A stretch of DNA of 59,854 bases from Acidimicrobiaceae bacterium (GCA_003161575.1 PMOE01000053.1:48459-108312), one strand, 5' to 3'. Shown: positions 8,841-18,253, counted from the stretch's first letter. Translations and numbers: made by a program. The notes: a model not told the origin generated them from the letters alone.

Positions 8841-11072
8841 TCAGGGAGGGGAGAACCCGACCAGCTCCGGCTCGACGTCGAGAGGCTTCGCCGCCAGGTC
8901 GTCGGCGTCGACCGACAGCTTGGGTAGCCAGCGGTCGAGCCACTTGGGGAACCACCAATTCGACTCGCCGAACAGGATCATCACCGAGGGCACCACGGCC
9001 ATCCGGATGAAGACGGCGTCGACGAAGACGCCCCCGGCCAGTCCGATGCCGAATTCCTTGATCACCCGTTGGCCGCCGAGGATGAACGACCCGAAGACGA
9101 GGATCATGATGAGAGCGGCGGCGGTGATCGTCTTGCCGGTGGCCGCCAATCCGTTGCGCACGGCGATGCGGTTATCGCCCGACTTGATGTACTCCTCATG
9201 CATCCTGGAGACCAGGAACACCTGATAGTCCATGGAGAGCCCGAAGAGAATGGCGAATAACATCACGGGTAAGAACGCCTCCACCGGGCTGGTGCTGTTG
9301 ACCCCGATGATTGACCCGGCGTAGCCCCACTGGAAGACCGCCACCAGGATCCCGAAGGCCGCCCCGATGGAGAGCAGGTTCATCACGGCGGCGGTGAGTG
9401 GGATGACGAAGCTGCGGAAAACGATCGTCAAGAGGATGAAGGCCATCAGCACCACCAGGCCGATGAAGAGCGGCAGCTTGGCCGAGAGCACGTGGGCGAA
9501 GTCGATGAACGTGGCGGTGGTGCCACCGACCAGCACGGTCACGCCCGAGGTCCCGACGGCATTGGGTATGGTGACGGATCGCAGGTGGTTGATGAGGTCG
9601 GTGGTGGCGCTCGCCTGCGGTGACGTGGTCGGGTAGACGGTAAGGAAGCTGATGTCCACCCCCTGTTGGGTGGGGCTCGGGACCACGGTCGGGCCGACCA
9701 CCTTTTTCACCCCGGGCTGCGCGGCGACGTCGGTGCTCACGGTCTTCATCACGTCCTGGGCGGCGGGGGTATCCGTCTTGGCCACCAGCAGCAGGGGGCC
9801 GCTGAAGCCCGGACCGAAGCCCTTGGCCAGCAGGTCGAAGGCTTGGCGCGTCGTCGTGCCGAGCGGGTCGGTGCCCTGGTCGGCCGATCCGAGACGGAGC
9901 GAGAAGAACGGCAGGACCAAGATGACGACGACGATGAGTGCGCCCGCGGCCGAGAGGATCGAGCGCCTTTGCACCAGGTCGGCCCAACCGGGCCAGAAGC
10001 CCTTGCTGTCGGCGCCCACGATCCGCGGCCCGTTCTCAATCAGGTTCTTCTTCTGCTTGCGGCTCATCACCTTGGGGCCGATGAAACCCAAGAGCGCAGG
10101 CAGAAGGGTCAGGGCGGCGATCATGGTGAAGAGGACGCCGATGGCTGCCGCCACCGCCAGGCCGTAGAGGAAGCTGACGCCGAGGGCGAACATTCCGAGT
10201 AGGGCGATGCACACGATGATGCCGGCGAAGAGCACGGCGCGACCCGACGTGTTGACGGCATTGATGATCGAGTTCTCGGTATCTCGCCCGGCCACCAACC
10301 CCTGGCGATGCCTGGTCACGATGAACAGGGCGTAGTCGACGCCCACCCCCAGCCCGATGAGGAGCACCAGCTCGGGCGCGAACTGCGCCATCTTGAGGAC
10401 GTGACTGAGCGTGCCGATGATCCCGATGGCGGTCCCGAGCGCAAAGAGGGCAGACACAATGGGCAGGAGGGCGGCAAAGACCGAGCCGAAGACCAGAAGA
10501 AGGACTATGAGCGCCAGGAGGACGCCCAGACCGGTGCTGGAGAACGACTGGTTGTTGGCGAATTCGGCCAACTGACCGGTGACGGCGACCTGCAGGCTCG
10601 CGTCGGAGTTCTCGACCGCCGTATGGACGAACAGCTTGGCTTCGGTCGCCGAGATGTTCTGCGCCTGCTTGTCGAAGGTGACCGGGATGAAGCCCACCGT
10701 GTCTTGGGGACTGATATTGGTGTGCGAGATCAGGTTCCCACTGGCGTCATAGGGGCTGGTGATGGGAGAGACGTTCGGCAACGCATCGAGCTCCTTCACC
10801 ATATTGTTGATGCGAAGCCCTATGACGGGGTCGGAGAGCCGAGCACCACCCGACGTACCGAAGACGACCTGCTCGGTGTCACCGGACTGCTTGGGTGTCA
10901 CCGACTGCAACAGCTTGATCGCGTTGGCCGACTCAGTATTGGGGAACGAGAAGGAGTTCGAGTAGGCCGTTCCGGTCCCGGTCACCAGACCGATCGAGCC
11001 GATGAGAGCCGCGAACCAAAAAAGGACAACGAGGCGGCGGTGGTGGACACACCACCCGGCCAGGGTACGCAT
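8841..11072 (-). CDS. MmpL/RND-family lipid transporter
   Basis: Inner-membrane exporter of the MMPL branch of the RND superfamily, which uses the proton gradient to move lipids or other hydrophobic compounds outward. The 743-residue protein has two six-helix halves, each starting with one helix followed by an extracytoplasmic loop. The paired proton-relay motifs are visible: GVGVDYALFIVTRHR in the first half and FGLSMDYQVFLVSRM in the second. The length is typical of small MmpL proteins. It is monocistronic, with 699 bp of apparently non-coding DNA upstream. The cargo is unknown. Confidence 0.92.
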   Translation of the reverse strand: MRTLAGWCVHHRRLVVLFWFAALIGSIGLVTGTGTAYSNSFSFPNTESANAIKLLQSVTPKQSGDTEQVVFGTSGGARLSDPVIGLRINNMVKELDALPNVSPITSPYDASGNLISHTNISPQDTVGFIPVTFDKQAQNISATEAKLFVHTAVENSDASLQVAVTGQLAEFANNQSFSSTGLGVLLALIVLLLVFGSVFAALLPIVSALFALGTAIGIIGTLSHVLKMAQFAPELVLLIGLGVGVDYALFIVTRHRQGLVAGRDTENSIINAVNTSGRAVLFAGIIVCIALLGMFALGVSFLYGLAVAAAIGVLFTMIAALTLLPALLGFIGPKVMSRKQKKNLIENGPRIVGADSKGFWPGWADLVQRRSILSAAGALIVVVILVLPFFSLRLGSADQGTDPLGTTTRQAFDLLAKGFGPGFSGPLLLVAKTDTPAAQDVMKTVSTDVAAQPGVKKVVGPTVVPSPTQQGVDISFLTVYPTTSPQASATTDLINHLRSVTIPNAVGTSGVTVLVGGTTATFIDFAHVLSAKLPLFIGLVVLMAFILLTIVFRSFVIPLTAAVMNLLSIGAAFGILVAVFQWGYAGSIIGVNSTSPVEAFLPVMLFAILFGLSMDYQVFLVSRMHEEYIKSGDNRIAVRNGLAATGKTITAAALIMILVFGSFILGGQRVIKEFGIGLAGGVFVDAVFIRMAVVPSVMILFGESNWWFPKWLDRWLPKLSVDADDLAAKPLDVEPELVGFSPP

Positions 11073-11771
11073 TGTGGAGTCTCTCCTATGGAACGGGTTC
11101 CTCTTGCAGGGCTACGGGGGGTGTCATTCCTGGCGGCATGCCGCCCATCGCGGAACGGTGCCGTTGACGGATGCCTCGAGACATCGTAGACAACCTGGTC
11201 ACTCCTTGGGCGGTGATCCGGGGGTTGGATCAATGGTCAGCTGGCGGAACTGACCGCCGTCTTCGCTGAGGCTCGGCACGTCGGCCCTGCCACGAGCGGG
11301 ATGCTCCGCTGGCCTTCTCGGCTCGACCGTTACCGAGGCGGAGCCGGCTCTTGTAGCGCAGCGTGACCGCTCCGGTGGCGTCGGCTTGTCGCGGCGGACC
11401 CGTCCCTCACGTCGAAAGTGCTGGTGACGCACGCACGACGTTGGTGCGGCAGTCCTTCTTGGTGTACCGACCGACCCGGTGAACTCGAGGGTCCTTCGAT
11501 GTCGGCCATCTTCTTCGTGCAAGGTTTGCGGCGAGGTGCGGCCGCCACAATGGCGTCGCCGCCTCATGGCATCCCCCTCACCCGGCGGGGCCAGGCCTGA
11601 CACCGATCGGACACTCCGGGGATGTTTCTCGCCTGGCCCGCTGGGGAGGCGGCGTCCTCGGGTCGTCCGCGCCACCGTGTCGGCAGCTCGACGCGATGCG
11701 CACCGTGGCCAGTGAGTCCGACCGTTCTTGGCGTGGAATACCTGCGGAGCGTCGCGGAGCGCAGCGATCCG
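11073..11771. other. About 700 bp without a recognisable gene
   Basis: Upstream of both the mmpL gene (minus strand) and the BTAD regulator (plus strand). Several GC-driven frames cross it, but none shows a domain, signal peptide or ribosome-binding site that I can support. It should hold the two divergent promoters. It may also contain the decayed front part of a longer BTAD-domain protein, since acidimicrobial relatives often carry N-terminal membrane and LysM parts; that is inference. Confidence 0.4.
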
Positions 11772-12569
11772 ATGGGCGACCCGGACATCGGCGAAGTGGA
11801 TGTTTGCATTCTCGGGCCGGTGGAGGTGCGTGGTGCAGCGCGGCCGTTCACCAGGGCCTGGACCGTCGATCTCGTGGTGTATCTCGCCCTGCACCGCTTC
11901 GGTGTGAGCAACGAGCAGTGGGCGACCGCGTTGTGGCCCGATCGCCTCATGGCGGCGCCGACCTTGCATTCCACCGTCTCGGCGGCCCGGCGGGCCCTCG
12001 GCCGCTCCGGAGGGGGTACCGATCACCTCCCCCGGCAGCGCGGAAGCCTTCGGTTGGGCCCGACGGTGAGCACCGATTGGCGTCGCTTCCAGCGGTTGGC
12101 CGACTCAACCGATCCGCGGGATTGGCGGACCGGCCTCTCGATCGTGAGAGGCCGGCCGTTCGCCGGGCTCCGGAGCTTCGATTGGCCCGTCCTCGAAGGC
12201 ATAGAGGCTGAGGTGACCGAGACCGTGGTGCACCTGGCCGTGCGACTCGCTGACCACCTTCTCGCCCGGGGCGACGGTCGCCGGGCGGCCCAGGTGGCTC
12301 GCAAGGGCCTGGTGGCCTGCCCCTTCGACGAGCGGCTGTACCGATTGATTTTGCGGGCGGCGGACGCCGAGGGCAATCCGGCCGGGGTCGAAGCGGCGAT
12401 GAGCGAGCTCCTCGGTTTGGTCTCCCGAGACCCCGGCGGCTCGACGCCTGGGGCGCTCGCAATTGCCGACGAGGACTGTGCGCTGGTCCATCCCGACACC
12501 GCAGCGCTTTACTGGGCTCTGTCCCGCCGCCTCCCCGCCGCCTCCGGGGGGTCGTTCGCCAGGCTGTAG
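11772..12569 (+). CDS. SARP/BTAD-type transcriptional regulator
   Basis: Regulator with a winged-helix part and a bacterial transcriptional activator (BTAD) domain, as in AfsR/DnrI proteins. From the ATG at 11772 the 265-residue product begins with CILGPVEVRG, the first strand of the winged helix. It contains ALWPDR and STVSAARRALG, which correspond to the SARP recognition region, then a helical BTAD domain (LADHLLARGDGRRAAQVARKG, then ACPFDERLYRLIL). The frame is open upstream to 11622, but that part looks non-coding. The gene sits 14 bp before a membrane-anchored protein. Its targets are unknown; the family often controls secondary metabolism or cell-envelope genes. Confidence 0.7.
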   Translation: MGDPDIGEVDVCILGPVEVRGAARPFTRAWTVDLVVYLALHRFGVSNEQWATALWPDRLMAAPTLHSTVSAARRALGRSGGGTDHLPRQRGSLRLGPTVSTDWRRFQRLADSTDPRDWRTGLSIVRGRPFAGLRSFDWPVLEGIEAEVTETVVHLAVRLADHLLARGDGRRAAQVARKGLVACPFDERLYRLILRAADAEGNPAGVEAAMSELLGLVSRDPGGSTPGALAIADEDCALVHPDTAALYWALSRRLPAASGGSFARL

Positions 12570-12583
12570 GGTTTGCTCCCGCC

Positions 12584-13501
12584 ATGGCCAGAGACTCAAC
12601 CGGAAAGTGGGTAGAGCGCGCCGGTTCGACCGGAGGCGGTCGGACCTACCGCGGGCAGATGCCCGTCAATTGGTACGCCGGCCTGGCGATCATCATCGTT
12701 GTAGGGATCGCATCGATCGTCTTTGCCCGCTACCAGTACCAGAACCCCACCAGCAATTCGTCCACTCCACCGACCGTGGGGACGACCTGGTACGCCGGTT
12801 CTGCCTTCGATGTCTGCGGGACCCAGCAACCCGCCCTCGCCGCCAACGCCACCAGCGCCAAGAGCTCGGGCTTTTACACGACGGGCCAGGGAGTCATCAC
12901 GATCAGCCCCACCAAGGCGAGCCAGGCCGGGACCAACGCCACCTTGAGCGCCTTCGTGGATCACTACCCCAAATTGGTCGTCACCCAGAACGAGGTCCAA
13001 CTTCCCGGCGAGACCGCCTACACCAACGGGAACCTCTGCCCGAAGGGCACGCCCGACGCCGGCAAGAAGGGCGAAGTGCAGGTGGTGTACTGGTCGAACG
13101 CCCTCGCGCAAAACGTGAAGCCGGTCACCGTCTCGGGTGATCCCGGCACGTTGCTCTTCACCCAGAACCAGCTGATCACGATCGCCTTCGTCCCGTCAGG
13201 CACGAAGGTCCCCAAGCCGTCGGGGACGGTGGTCTCTGCCCTCCTCAAGGCCAGCCTCCAGACCTCGACGGCCACCACGACGCCCTCGGTGTCGACGTCC
13301 AGCCTGCCAACCGGCTCGACGGTAGTCACCACGCCGACCGGGTCAACGGTGGTCCCAACCCCGACGGTTCCAGCCACTGCTGCGACCACCACGCCGTCGG
13401 CGACGACGGCGCCGCACGTCACCACGCCAACCACGTCTCCCAAGACCACTTCGAGTTCGAAGCCGGCGACGACGTCGGCCACCACCTCGCCGAAGACCTA
13501 G
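12584..13501 (+). CDS. Membrane-anchored protein with Thr/Ser-rich tail, function unknown
   Basis: Not assigned to a family. The 305-residue protein has a basic N-terminus, one transmembrane helix (about 31-48, YAGLAIIIVVGIASIVFA), an outside domain of about 175 residues with two cysteines, and a low-complexity Thr/Ser/Pro tail from about 225 to the end that is likely extended and cell-wall-spanning. The stop codon TAG shares its last base with the GTG start of the nucleotidyltransferase, so the two are translationally coupled. A role in envelope biogenesis is inferred from the anchor and the neighbour only. Confidence 0.65.
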   Translation: MARDSTGKWVERAGSTGGGRTYRGQMPVNWYAGLAIIIVVGIASIVFARYQYQNPTSNSSTPPTVGTTWYAGSAFDVCGTQQPALAANATSAKSSGFYTTGQGVITISPTKASQAGTNATLSAFVDHYPKLVVTQNEVQLPGETAYTNGNLCPKGTPDAGKKGEVQVVYWSNALAQNVKPVTVSGDPGTLLFTQNQLITIAFVPSGTKVPKPSGTVVSALLKASLQTSTATTTPSVSTSSLPTGSTVVTTPTGSTVVPTPTVPATAATTTPSATTAPHVTTPTTSPKTTSSSKPATTSATTSPKT

Positions 13502-14577
13502 TGAAGGCCGTTGTGCTGGTCGGCGGGGAAGGCACCCGCCTCAGACCGCTGACCATTTCGACGCCAAAACAGATGCTTCCGATCGTAGAAGTGCCGATGA
13601 TCGAGCGCGTGCTCGGTCACCTGGCCCACCACGGGATTGACGAGGCAGTGCTCTCTATTGGCTATCTCCCCGACGCGTTCTTGAGCGCCTACCCCGACGG
13701 GATGGTCAAGAGCGTCCGACTGTCCTACGCGGTGGAGCCCGAGCCCCTCGACACGGCGGGCGCCGTGCGCTTCGCCGCCGACGAGGCCGGCATTGCGGAG
13801 ACCTTCGTAGTGGTCAACGGCGATGTGGTCACCGACCTCGACCTCACCGCCCTCGTCGCCTTCCACCGTGAGCGCGGCGCCGAGGGCACCATCCACCTCC
13901 ATCCGGTATCGGACCCCTCGGCCTTCGGAGTCGTGCCCACCGACGACGGCGGCCGGGTGACGGCGTTCATCGAGAAGCCACCGCGGGACGAGGCGCCCAC
14001 CAACCTCATCAACGCCGGCACCTACGTGCTCGAGCCCTCTGCGCTCGAGCGCATCCCGAGCGGCCGGCGGGTGTCCATCGAGCGGGAGACGTTCCCAGCC
14101 ATGGTGCGCGACGGACAACTGTTCGCCATGGCTGACGACTCCTACTGGCTCGACGCCGGCACGCCGTCGGCGTATCTGCAGGCGCACCGTGACCTGGTCG
14201 ACGGTCGGCGAGACGGGCCACCCGTCCCCGGAGCCCGGCGAGCCGACGGGGGCTACTGGGTGAGGGGGACCCCGACCATCGCCGGTACCGTGACAGGGGC
14301 CTGCTTCATCGCCGACGCCGTCGAAGTGGCCGAAGGCGCAGTCGTCGACCGCTCGGTCCTCGGGGTCGGCTGCGTGATTGAGCCGGGGGCGCAGCTGAGC
14401 GAGTCAGTACTGCTGGCCGGCGCCCGGGTGGCGGCCAATTCCTTGGTCAACGGGTCGATCCTCGGTCCCGGTTCCACGGTCGGGGAGCGTTGCGACGTCA
14501 GGCCGATCTCGATACTCGGCATGGGCACCGTGGTGTCCTCGGGCACCGTGCTCGAAGGTGAGCGAGTGCCCGGGTAG
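13501..14577 (+). CDS. NDP-sugar pyrophosphorylase (mannose-1-phosphate guanylyltransferase-like)
   Basis: Makes an NDP-sugar from a sugar 1-phosphate and an NTP. The 358-residue product starts with the signature GGEGTRLRPLT (8-18), followed by STPKQMLPI with the sugar-phosphate-binding lysine. It has VVNGDVVTDLD at the metal site, and from about 250 a left-handed beta-helix of hexapeptide repeats (FIADAVEVAEGAVVDRSVLG). The C-terminal helix resembles eukaryotic-type GDP-mannose pyrophosphorylases and glucose-1-phosphate thymidylyl/uridylyl enzymes. The GDP-sugar reductase at 24461 makes GDP-mannose a reasonable product, but UDP- or dTDP-sugars are possible. Confidence 0.85.
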   Translation: MKAVVLVGGEGTRLRPLTISTPKQMLPIVEVPMIERVLGHLAHHGIDEAVLSIGYLPDAFLSAYPDGMVKSVRLSYAVEPEPLDTAGAVRFAADEAGIAETFVVVNGDVVTDLDLTALVAFHRERGAEGTIHLHPVSDPSAFGVVPTDDGGRVTAFIEKPPRDEAPTNLINAGTYVLEPSALERIPSGRRVSIERETFPAMVRDGQLFAMADDSYWLDAGTPSAYLQAHRDLVDGRRDGPPVPGARRADGGYWVRGTPTIAGTVTGACFIADAVEVAEGAVVDRSVLGVGCVIEPGAQLSESVLLAGARVAANSLVNGSILGPGSTVGERCDVRPISILGMGTVVSSGTVLEGERVPG

Positions 14578-14632
14578 CCCGCGCTCGGTGCGGGGGGGAA
14601 CAGACTTGGTGAGTGGGAGCGAAGGAGCAGGG

Positions 14633-15586
14633 ATGCGGACCATGGTCACCGGAGGCGCGGGGTTCATCGGCTCGACCCTGGTCGACCGCCTGCTGGCCGA
14701 AGGCCACGAGGTCGACGTGGTCGATGACCTGTCCGCGGGGACACTCGCCAACCTGGCCGAGGCCCGGGTGGCGGCCGAGGGGTCCTTGAGCATCCACCAA
14801 CTCGACATCCGTCTGTCCGACGTGGTCGACCTCATCGCCCGGCGCCGGCCCCAAGTGATCTTCCATCTCGCGGCCCAGGCCGATGTCCGGGTCTCCGTCG
14901 AAATGCCCGCCTTCGACGCTGAGGTGAACATCATCGGTTCGCTCAACGTCCTTCAGGGCGCCCGGGCCGCCGGTACCGAGCGGGTCGTCTTCGCCGCCAG
15001 CGGGGGGACCCTGTATGGCGAGCCGGATCCGGCCGACCTGCCGGTCCGAGAGTCTCACGCCCACCGCCCGCTGTCTCCCTACGGTGTCTCGAAGAAGGCC
15101 GTCATCGACTACTTGATCGCCTATCGGGAGCTCTATGCGCTCGAATTCGCCGCGCTGGCCATGGCCAATGTGTACGGCCCCCGCCAGGATCCCCACGGTG
15201 AGGCAGGGGTGGTGGCCATCTTCGCTGATCGCTTGGTCGGCGGTACGGCAGCCACGATCTTCGGCGACGGTGAGCAGACCCGTGATTTCGTCTACGTCGA
15301 CGACGTGGTCGACGGGTTCGTGCGAGCGGCGAGCAAGGGCGGCGGGCTGATCATGAACATCGGGACCGGTCGGGAGACCTCGGTCAACGAGCTCTTCTCG
15401 ACCATGCGCTCGGTGGCCGGTGCCAAGATTGTCGCCGACTACGCGCCGCCCCGCGCCGGGGAGCTGGCCCGCTGCGCCCTCGATATCGAGCGGGCCAAGA
15501 TCCAACTCGGTTGGGAGCCGTGGACCGACCTCGCCACCGGCATTGCCGCCGTGCTCGACTTCGTGCGTTCGCGAGACGGCTCCTGA
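14633..15586 (+). CDS. NAD-dependent sugar epimerase, GalE-like
   Basis: Extended SDR acting on a nucleotide sugar, closest in look to UDP-glucose 4-epimerase. From the ATG at 14633 (preceded by GAAGGAG five bases upstream, which decides the start) the 317-residue product has TGGAGFIGS (about 5-13), VVDDLSAG, the catalytic ASGGTLYG and the YGVSK Tyr/Lys motif. It then has the ANVYGPRQDP and GDGEQTRDFVYVDDVV segments of GalE-type enzymes. It follows the nucleotidyltransferase by 55 bp on the same strand, so the two probably feed one glycan pathway. The 4-epimerase activity is inferred. Confidence 0.83.
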   Translation: MRTMVTGGAGFIGSTLVDRLLAEGHEVDVVDDLSAGTLANLAEARVAAEGSLSIHQLDIRLSDVVDLIARRRPQVIFHLAAQADVRVSVEMPAFDAEVNIIGSLNVLQGARAAGTERVVFAASGGTLYGEPDPADLPVRESHAHRPLSPYGVSKKAVIDYLIAYRELYALEFAALAMANVYGPRQDPHGEAGVVAIFADRLVGGTAATIFGDGEQTRDFVYVDDVVDGFVRAASKGGGLIMNIGTGRETSVNELFSTMRSVAGAKIVADYAPPRAGELARCALDIERAKIQLGWEPWTDLATGIAAVLDFVRSRDGS

Positions 15587-15604
15587 GTTCTGGCACTCCG
15601 GGTT

Positions 15605-15622
15605 GCCGGCGAGCCGGCCGGC
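15605..15622 (+). terminator. Weak hairpin between convergent genes
   Basis: GCCGGC (15605-15610) can pair with GCCGGC (15617-15622) across a six-base loop, between the convergent epimerase and cofE genes. There is no T tract, and a terminator role is inferred from position only. Confidence 0.25.
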
Positions 15623-15648
15623 GAAGTTCTCGGCGCCCGAAGCCGAGG

Positions 15649-16398
15649 TCAGCGGAACAGGTCTTCTGCCGGGGGGCGGATGATCTCGTCGGCCACCGAT
15701 CCGGGCCGCAGCCACTCGGCGCTCACCCCTCGCACGACGGCGACGGGGACATTGCGGTCCTTGCCCATCACCAGTTCGGCGGCCGAGGCCAGCTCGTCGG
15801 CCACGCAGACCTCGGTGGCGATGAGCTCTCGGCCCGCCGCGTCGGTCGTGCCCCGCAAGTCGACGACGGCAGCGACTCCGGCGCATCCGATGGCCACATC
15901 GGTGACCCCTCGCCGCCACGTCCGACCGAAGGTGTCAGAGATGATCACCCCAACTTCGACACCGAGTCGGCGTCGGAGGCCGGCGCGTAGGCGGCGGGCC
16001 GAGCGGTCCGAATCCACCGGCAGCAGGGCGGCGGTCCCGTCGGCCATGTTCGAGAGATCGACCCCCGCGTTGGCGCAGATGAAACCCTGGGGCGTTTCGG
16101 TGATCAGAAGGTCCCCGCGCCGCCGGAGGACCCGGACCGCTTCTCGCTCTACCAACGCGGTCTTGGCCGCCGGGTCGGCGTGGTCGACCGGGACGACCCG
16201 ACCCTCGGCCTTCGACACGATCTTTTGGGTCACGACCACAACGTCGCCGTCGGCGAGCTCGGGCGCGCCCGCCACCGTCGGGCCGAGGGCGTTGGCCACG
16301 AGCTCGGCCAGGTCATCGCCGGGCCGCACCTCGTCGAGGCCGGTGATCGGAAGCACGTGGAGACCCACCACCCCCTCCGCCGGCTCAGCCCCGGGCAA
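15649..16398 (-). CDS. cofE: Coenzyme F420-0:L-glutamate ligase
   Basis: Adds L-glutamate residues, with GTP, to F420-0 in the last stage of coenzyme F420 synthesis. The product aligns by eye with the N-terminal half of mycobacterial FbiB: LPITGLDEVRPGDDL, DGDVVVVTQKIVSKAEGR, LITETPQGFICANAGVDLSN, ISDTFGRTWRRGVTDVAIG. It stops at the point where FbiB continues into its nitroreductase-like domain, so this is a stand-alone CofE. The frame opens with TTG at 16398, overlapping cofD by 14 bp; a GTG at 16368 preceded by GGAGG five bases upstream may be the real start. It forms an operon with cofD. Confidence 0.9.
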   Translation of the reverse strand: MPGAEPAEGVVGLHVLPITGLDEVRPGDDLAELVANALGPTVAGAPELADGDVVVVTQKIVSKAEGRVVPVDHADPAAKTALVEREAVRVLRRRGDLLITETPQGFICANAGVDLSNMADGTAALLPVDSDRSARRLRAGLRRRLGVEVGVIISDTFGRTWRRGVTDVAIGCAGVAAVVDLRGTTDAAGRELIATEVCVADELASAAELVMGKDRNVPVAVVRGVSAEWLRPGSVADEIIRPPAEDLFR

Positions 16399-17332
16399 TG
16401 AGCACCGTCTCGGCCAATCCGGCGGCGAGCGCCGGGGTGGCCATGATCGTCGGGGCCACCACGCACGTCAGGCCCTCGGCCTCGACCTTGCCGGCCAGCT
16501 CGGCGTCTGACTCGTCGATCACGAGCGTCCCGGCCCAGGGGGCGTAGAGGCGGGCCACCCCGACCACCGAGGACTCGTGGCCGAGCTCGACGAGCAGACG
16601 GTCGGCCGGGCCCTTGAGAGCGGAGCCGGCCACGATGGGAGAGACCGCCACGACGTCGTCGCGCCTCGCCGCCACTGCGGCGGCGATCCCGGGCACCGCC
16701 AGGATCGGCGCGATCGACACCAGCGGGTTGGACGGGCAGCCGATCACCATGTCGGCCTCGGCGATCGCATCGAGCACCCCGGGAGCCGGGGTCGAGTCGG
16801 TCGCCCCCGCGAAACGGATGGCCGAGACGGCCACGTCGTGGTGGCGGCGCACGAAGTAGTCCTGAAAGTCGATCTCGGGGACCACCTCGCCGCGGCCGCC
16901 GGCCGGGGTCAGCCGGGTGTGTACCGGATCGTCGGTCATGGGCAGCAGTCGGGTGGTCACTCCGCGCGCCACTGCCAGCTCGGCGGTCACCTGCGCGAGG
17001 GTGGCGCCCTCGCTCAGGCGTTGGGTCCGGTAACAGTGGGTGGCCAGGTCTCGGTCACCGAGCGAGAACCACGTCTCGCCCCCGAGCTCGGCCAGCGCGC
17101 CCATGACTGTCCACGTCTCCCCGGCGATGCCCCATCCGGTCTCGCGGTTGTCGAGGCCGGCCAGGGTGTAGGTCACGGTGTCGATGTCCGGGCTGATGTG
17201 CAGTCCGTGGAGCACCGTGTCGTCGCCGGTGTTGACCACCGCGGTGATCGAAGCGGGATCGACCACCTGGACGAGGCCCGACAGCAGCCGTGCCGCACCC
17301 ACTCCTCCGGCCAAGGCCACCAGCACGGGCAC
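16385..17332 (-). CDS. cofD: 2-phospho-L-lactate transferase (F420 biosynthesis)
   Basis: Joins the phospholactate (or phosphoenolpyruvate) side chain to the deazaflavin Fo, giving F420-0 or its dehydro form; called FbiA in mycobacteria. The 315-residue protein has ALAGGVGAARLLSGL at the N-terminus, VNTGDDTVLHGLHISPDIDT, GDRDLATHCYRT, and VIGCPSNPLVSIAPIL, all hallmarks of the CofD fold. The start is a GTG. It overlaps the downstream cofE frame and is divergent from the hydrolase gene at 17368, with a 35-bp space that must hold both promoters. cofC and the nitroreductase part of FbiB are not in the window. Confidence 0.93.
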   Translation of the reverse strand: MPVLVALAGGVGAARLLSGLVQVVDPASITAVVNTGDDTVLHGLHISPDIDTVTYTLAGLDNRETGWGIAGETWTVMGALAELGGETWFSLGDRDLATHCYRTQRLSEGATLAQVTAELAVARGVTTRLLPMTDDPVHTRLTPAGGRGEVVPEIDFQDYFVRRHHDVAVSAIRFAGATDSTPAPGVLDAIAEADMVIGCPSNPLVSIAPILAVPGIAAAVAARRDDVVAVSPIVAGSALKGPADRLLVELGHESSVVGVARLYAPWAGTLVIDESDAELAGKVEAEGLTCVVAPTIMATPALAAGLAETVLIARG

Positions 17333-17367
17333 AGCCTAGGGGGGCCCGCCGGTACGCTCACACGACC

Positions 17368-18198
17368 ATGTTGGCTCTGGACGCGCTGTCGACCTGGCCG
17401 GACACCCCGGCCGTCGGGGTAGTCCGCCCCGGTGAGGTGGTCGCCACCACCGGGGCGACCGACCGACCGTTTTCCTGGGCGTCGGTGACCAAGTTGTGCA
17501 CCGCCCTGGCGGCGCTGGTGGCCGTCGAAGAGGGGACGATCTCGTTGGATGACCCGGCCGGGCCGCCCGGCTCGACTGTCGCCCACCTGCTGGCCCACGC
17601 GTCGGGTCTCGGGCCCTCCCTCCCGGCGGTGCTCGCCCGTCCCGGGCAGCGCCGCATCTACTCGAGCGCCGGGTTCGTGGCCCTGGCCGAGGTGGTCGCC
17701 ACCCGCTCGGCTATTCCCTTCGACGTCTACTTGCGCCAGGCGGTCCTCGAACCGGTCGGTATGGGCGGCGCCCACCTCGACCCGGGGGCGTCGGCGGCCA
17801 CCGGGATGGTCGGCACGCTCGCCGACCTGCTCGCTCTCGGAAACGAACTGCTGGCCCCGACGGTCATCGCCCGGGCGACCCTCGAAGCCGCCACCACCGT
17901 CGCGTTCGCCGGCCTGGCCGGGGTGCTCCCGGGTTTCGGCCGCCAGGATCCCTGCGACTGGGGGCTCGGCTTCGAGATCCGCGACGCCAAACACCCCCAC
18001 TGGACCGGCCAGCGCAACAGCCCCAGCACCTTCGGCCATTTCGGGGCCTCGGGGTGCTTCGTGTGGGTCGACCCCGCCGCCGCCGTCGCCTGCGCCGTGC
18101 TCTCCGACACCCCATTTGGGCCCTGGGCCGCCGCAGCTTGGCCGGCACTCTCCGACGCGGTCTTGGGTGAACTCGGGAGCACCCCAACCCCGGCCTGA
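17368..18198 (+). CDS. Serine beta-lactamase-fold hydrolase
   Basis: Class C beta-lactamase/DD-peptidase-fold hydrolase, probably an esterase or peptidase rather than a drug-resistance enzyme. From the ATG at 17368 the 276-residue product has SVTK (S39 nucleophile, K42), HASGLG, a YSSAG segment at the position of the YxN motif with Ser in place of Asn, and HFGASG as the third (HxG-like) motif. It is shorter than typical class C enzymes. No signal peptide is visible, which suggests a cytosolic role. It is followed by an acyl-CoA synthetase after 55 bp and may share its transcript. The substrate is unknown. Confidence 0.78.
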   Translation: MLALDALSTWPDTPAVGVVRPGEVVATTGATDRPFSWASVTKLCTALAALVAVEEGTISLDDPAGPPGSTVAHLLAHASGLGPSLPAVLARPGQRRIYSSAGFVALAEVVATRSAIPFDVYLRQAVLEPVGMGGAHLDPGASAATGMVGTLADLLALGNELLAPTVIARATLEAATTVAFAGLAGVLPGFGRQDPCDWGLGFEIRDAKHPHWTGQRNSPSTFGHFGASGCFVWVDPAAAVACAVLSDTPFGPWAAAAWPALSDAVLGELGSTPTPA

Positions 18199-18253
18199 GG
18201 GCCAGCTCGACGGGGGGGAGCGGACCGGTCCCCTGTTACCATCACCACTCCAT

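Noticed and set aside
17549-18253. Upstream extension of the acyl-CoA synthetase frame
   Set aside because: The extension overlaps the beta-lactamase-fold gene in another frame and has a Pro/Arg/Ser-rich shadow composition; family homology starts at 18254.
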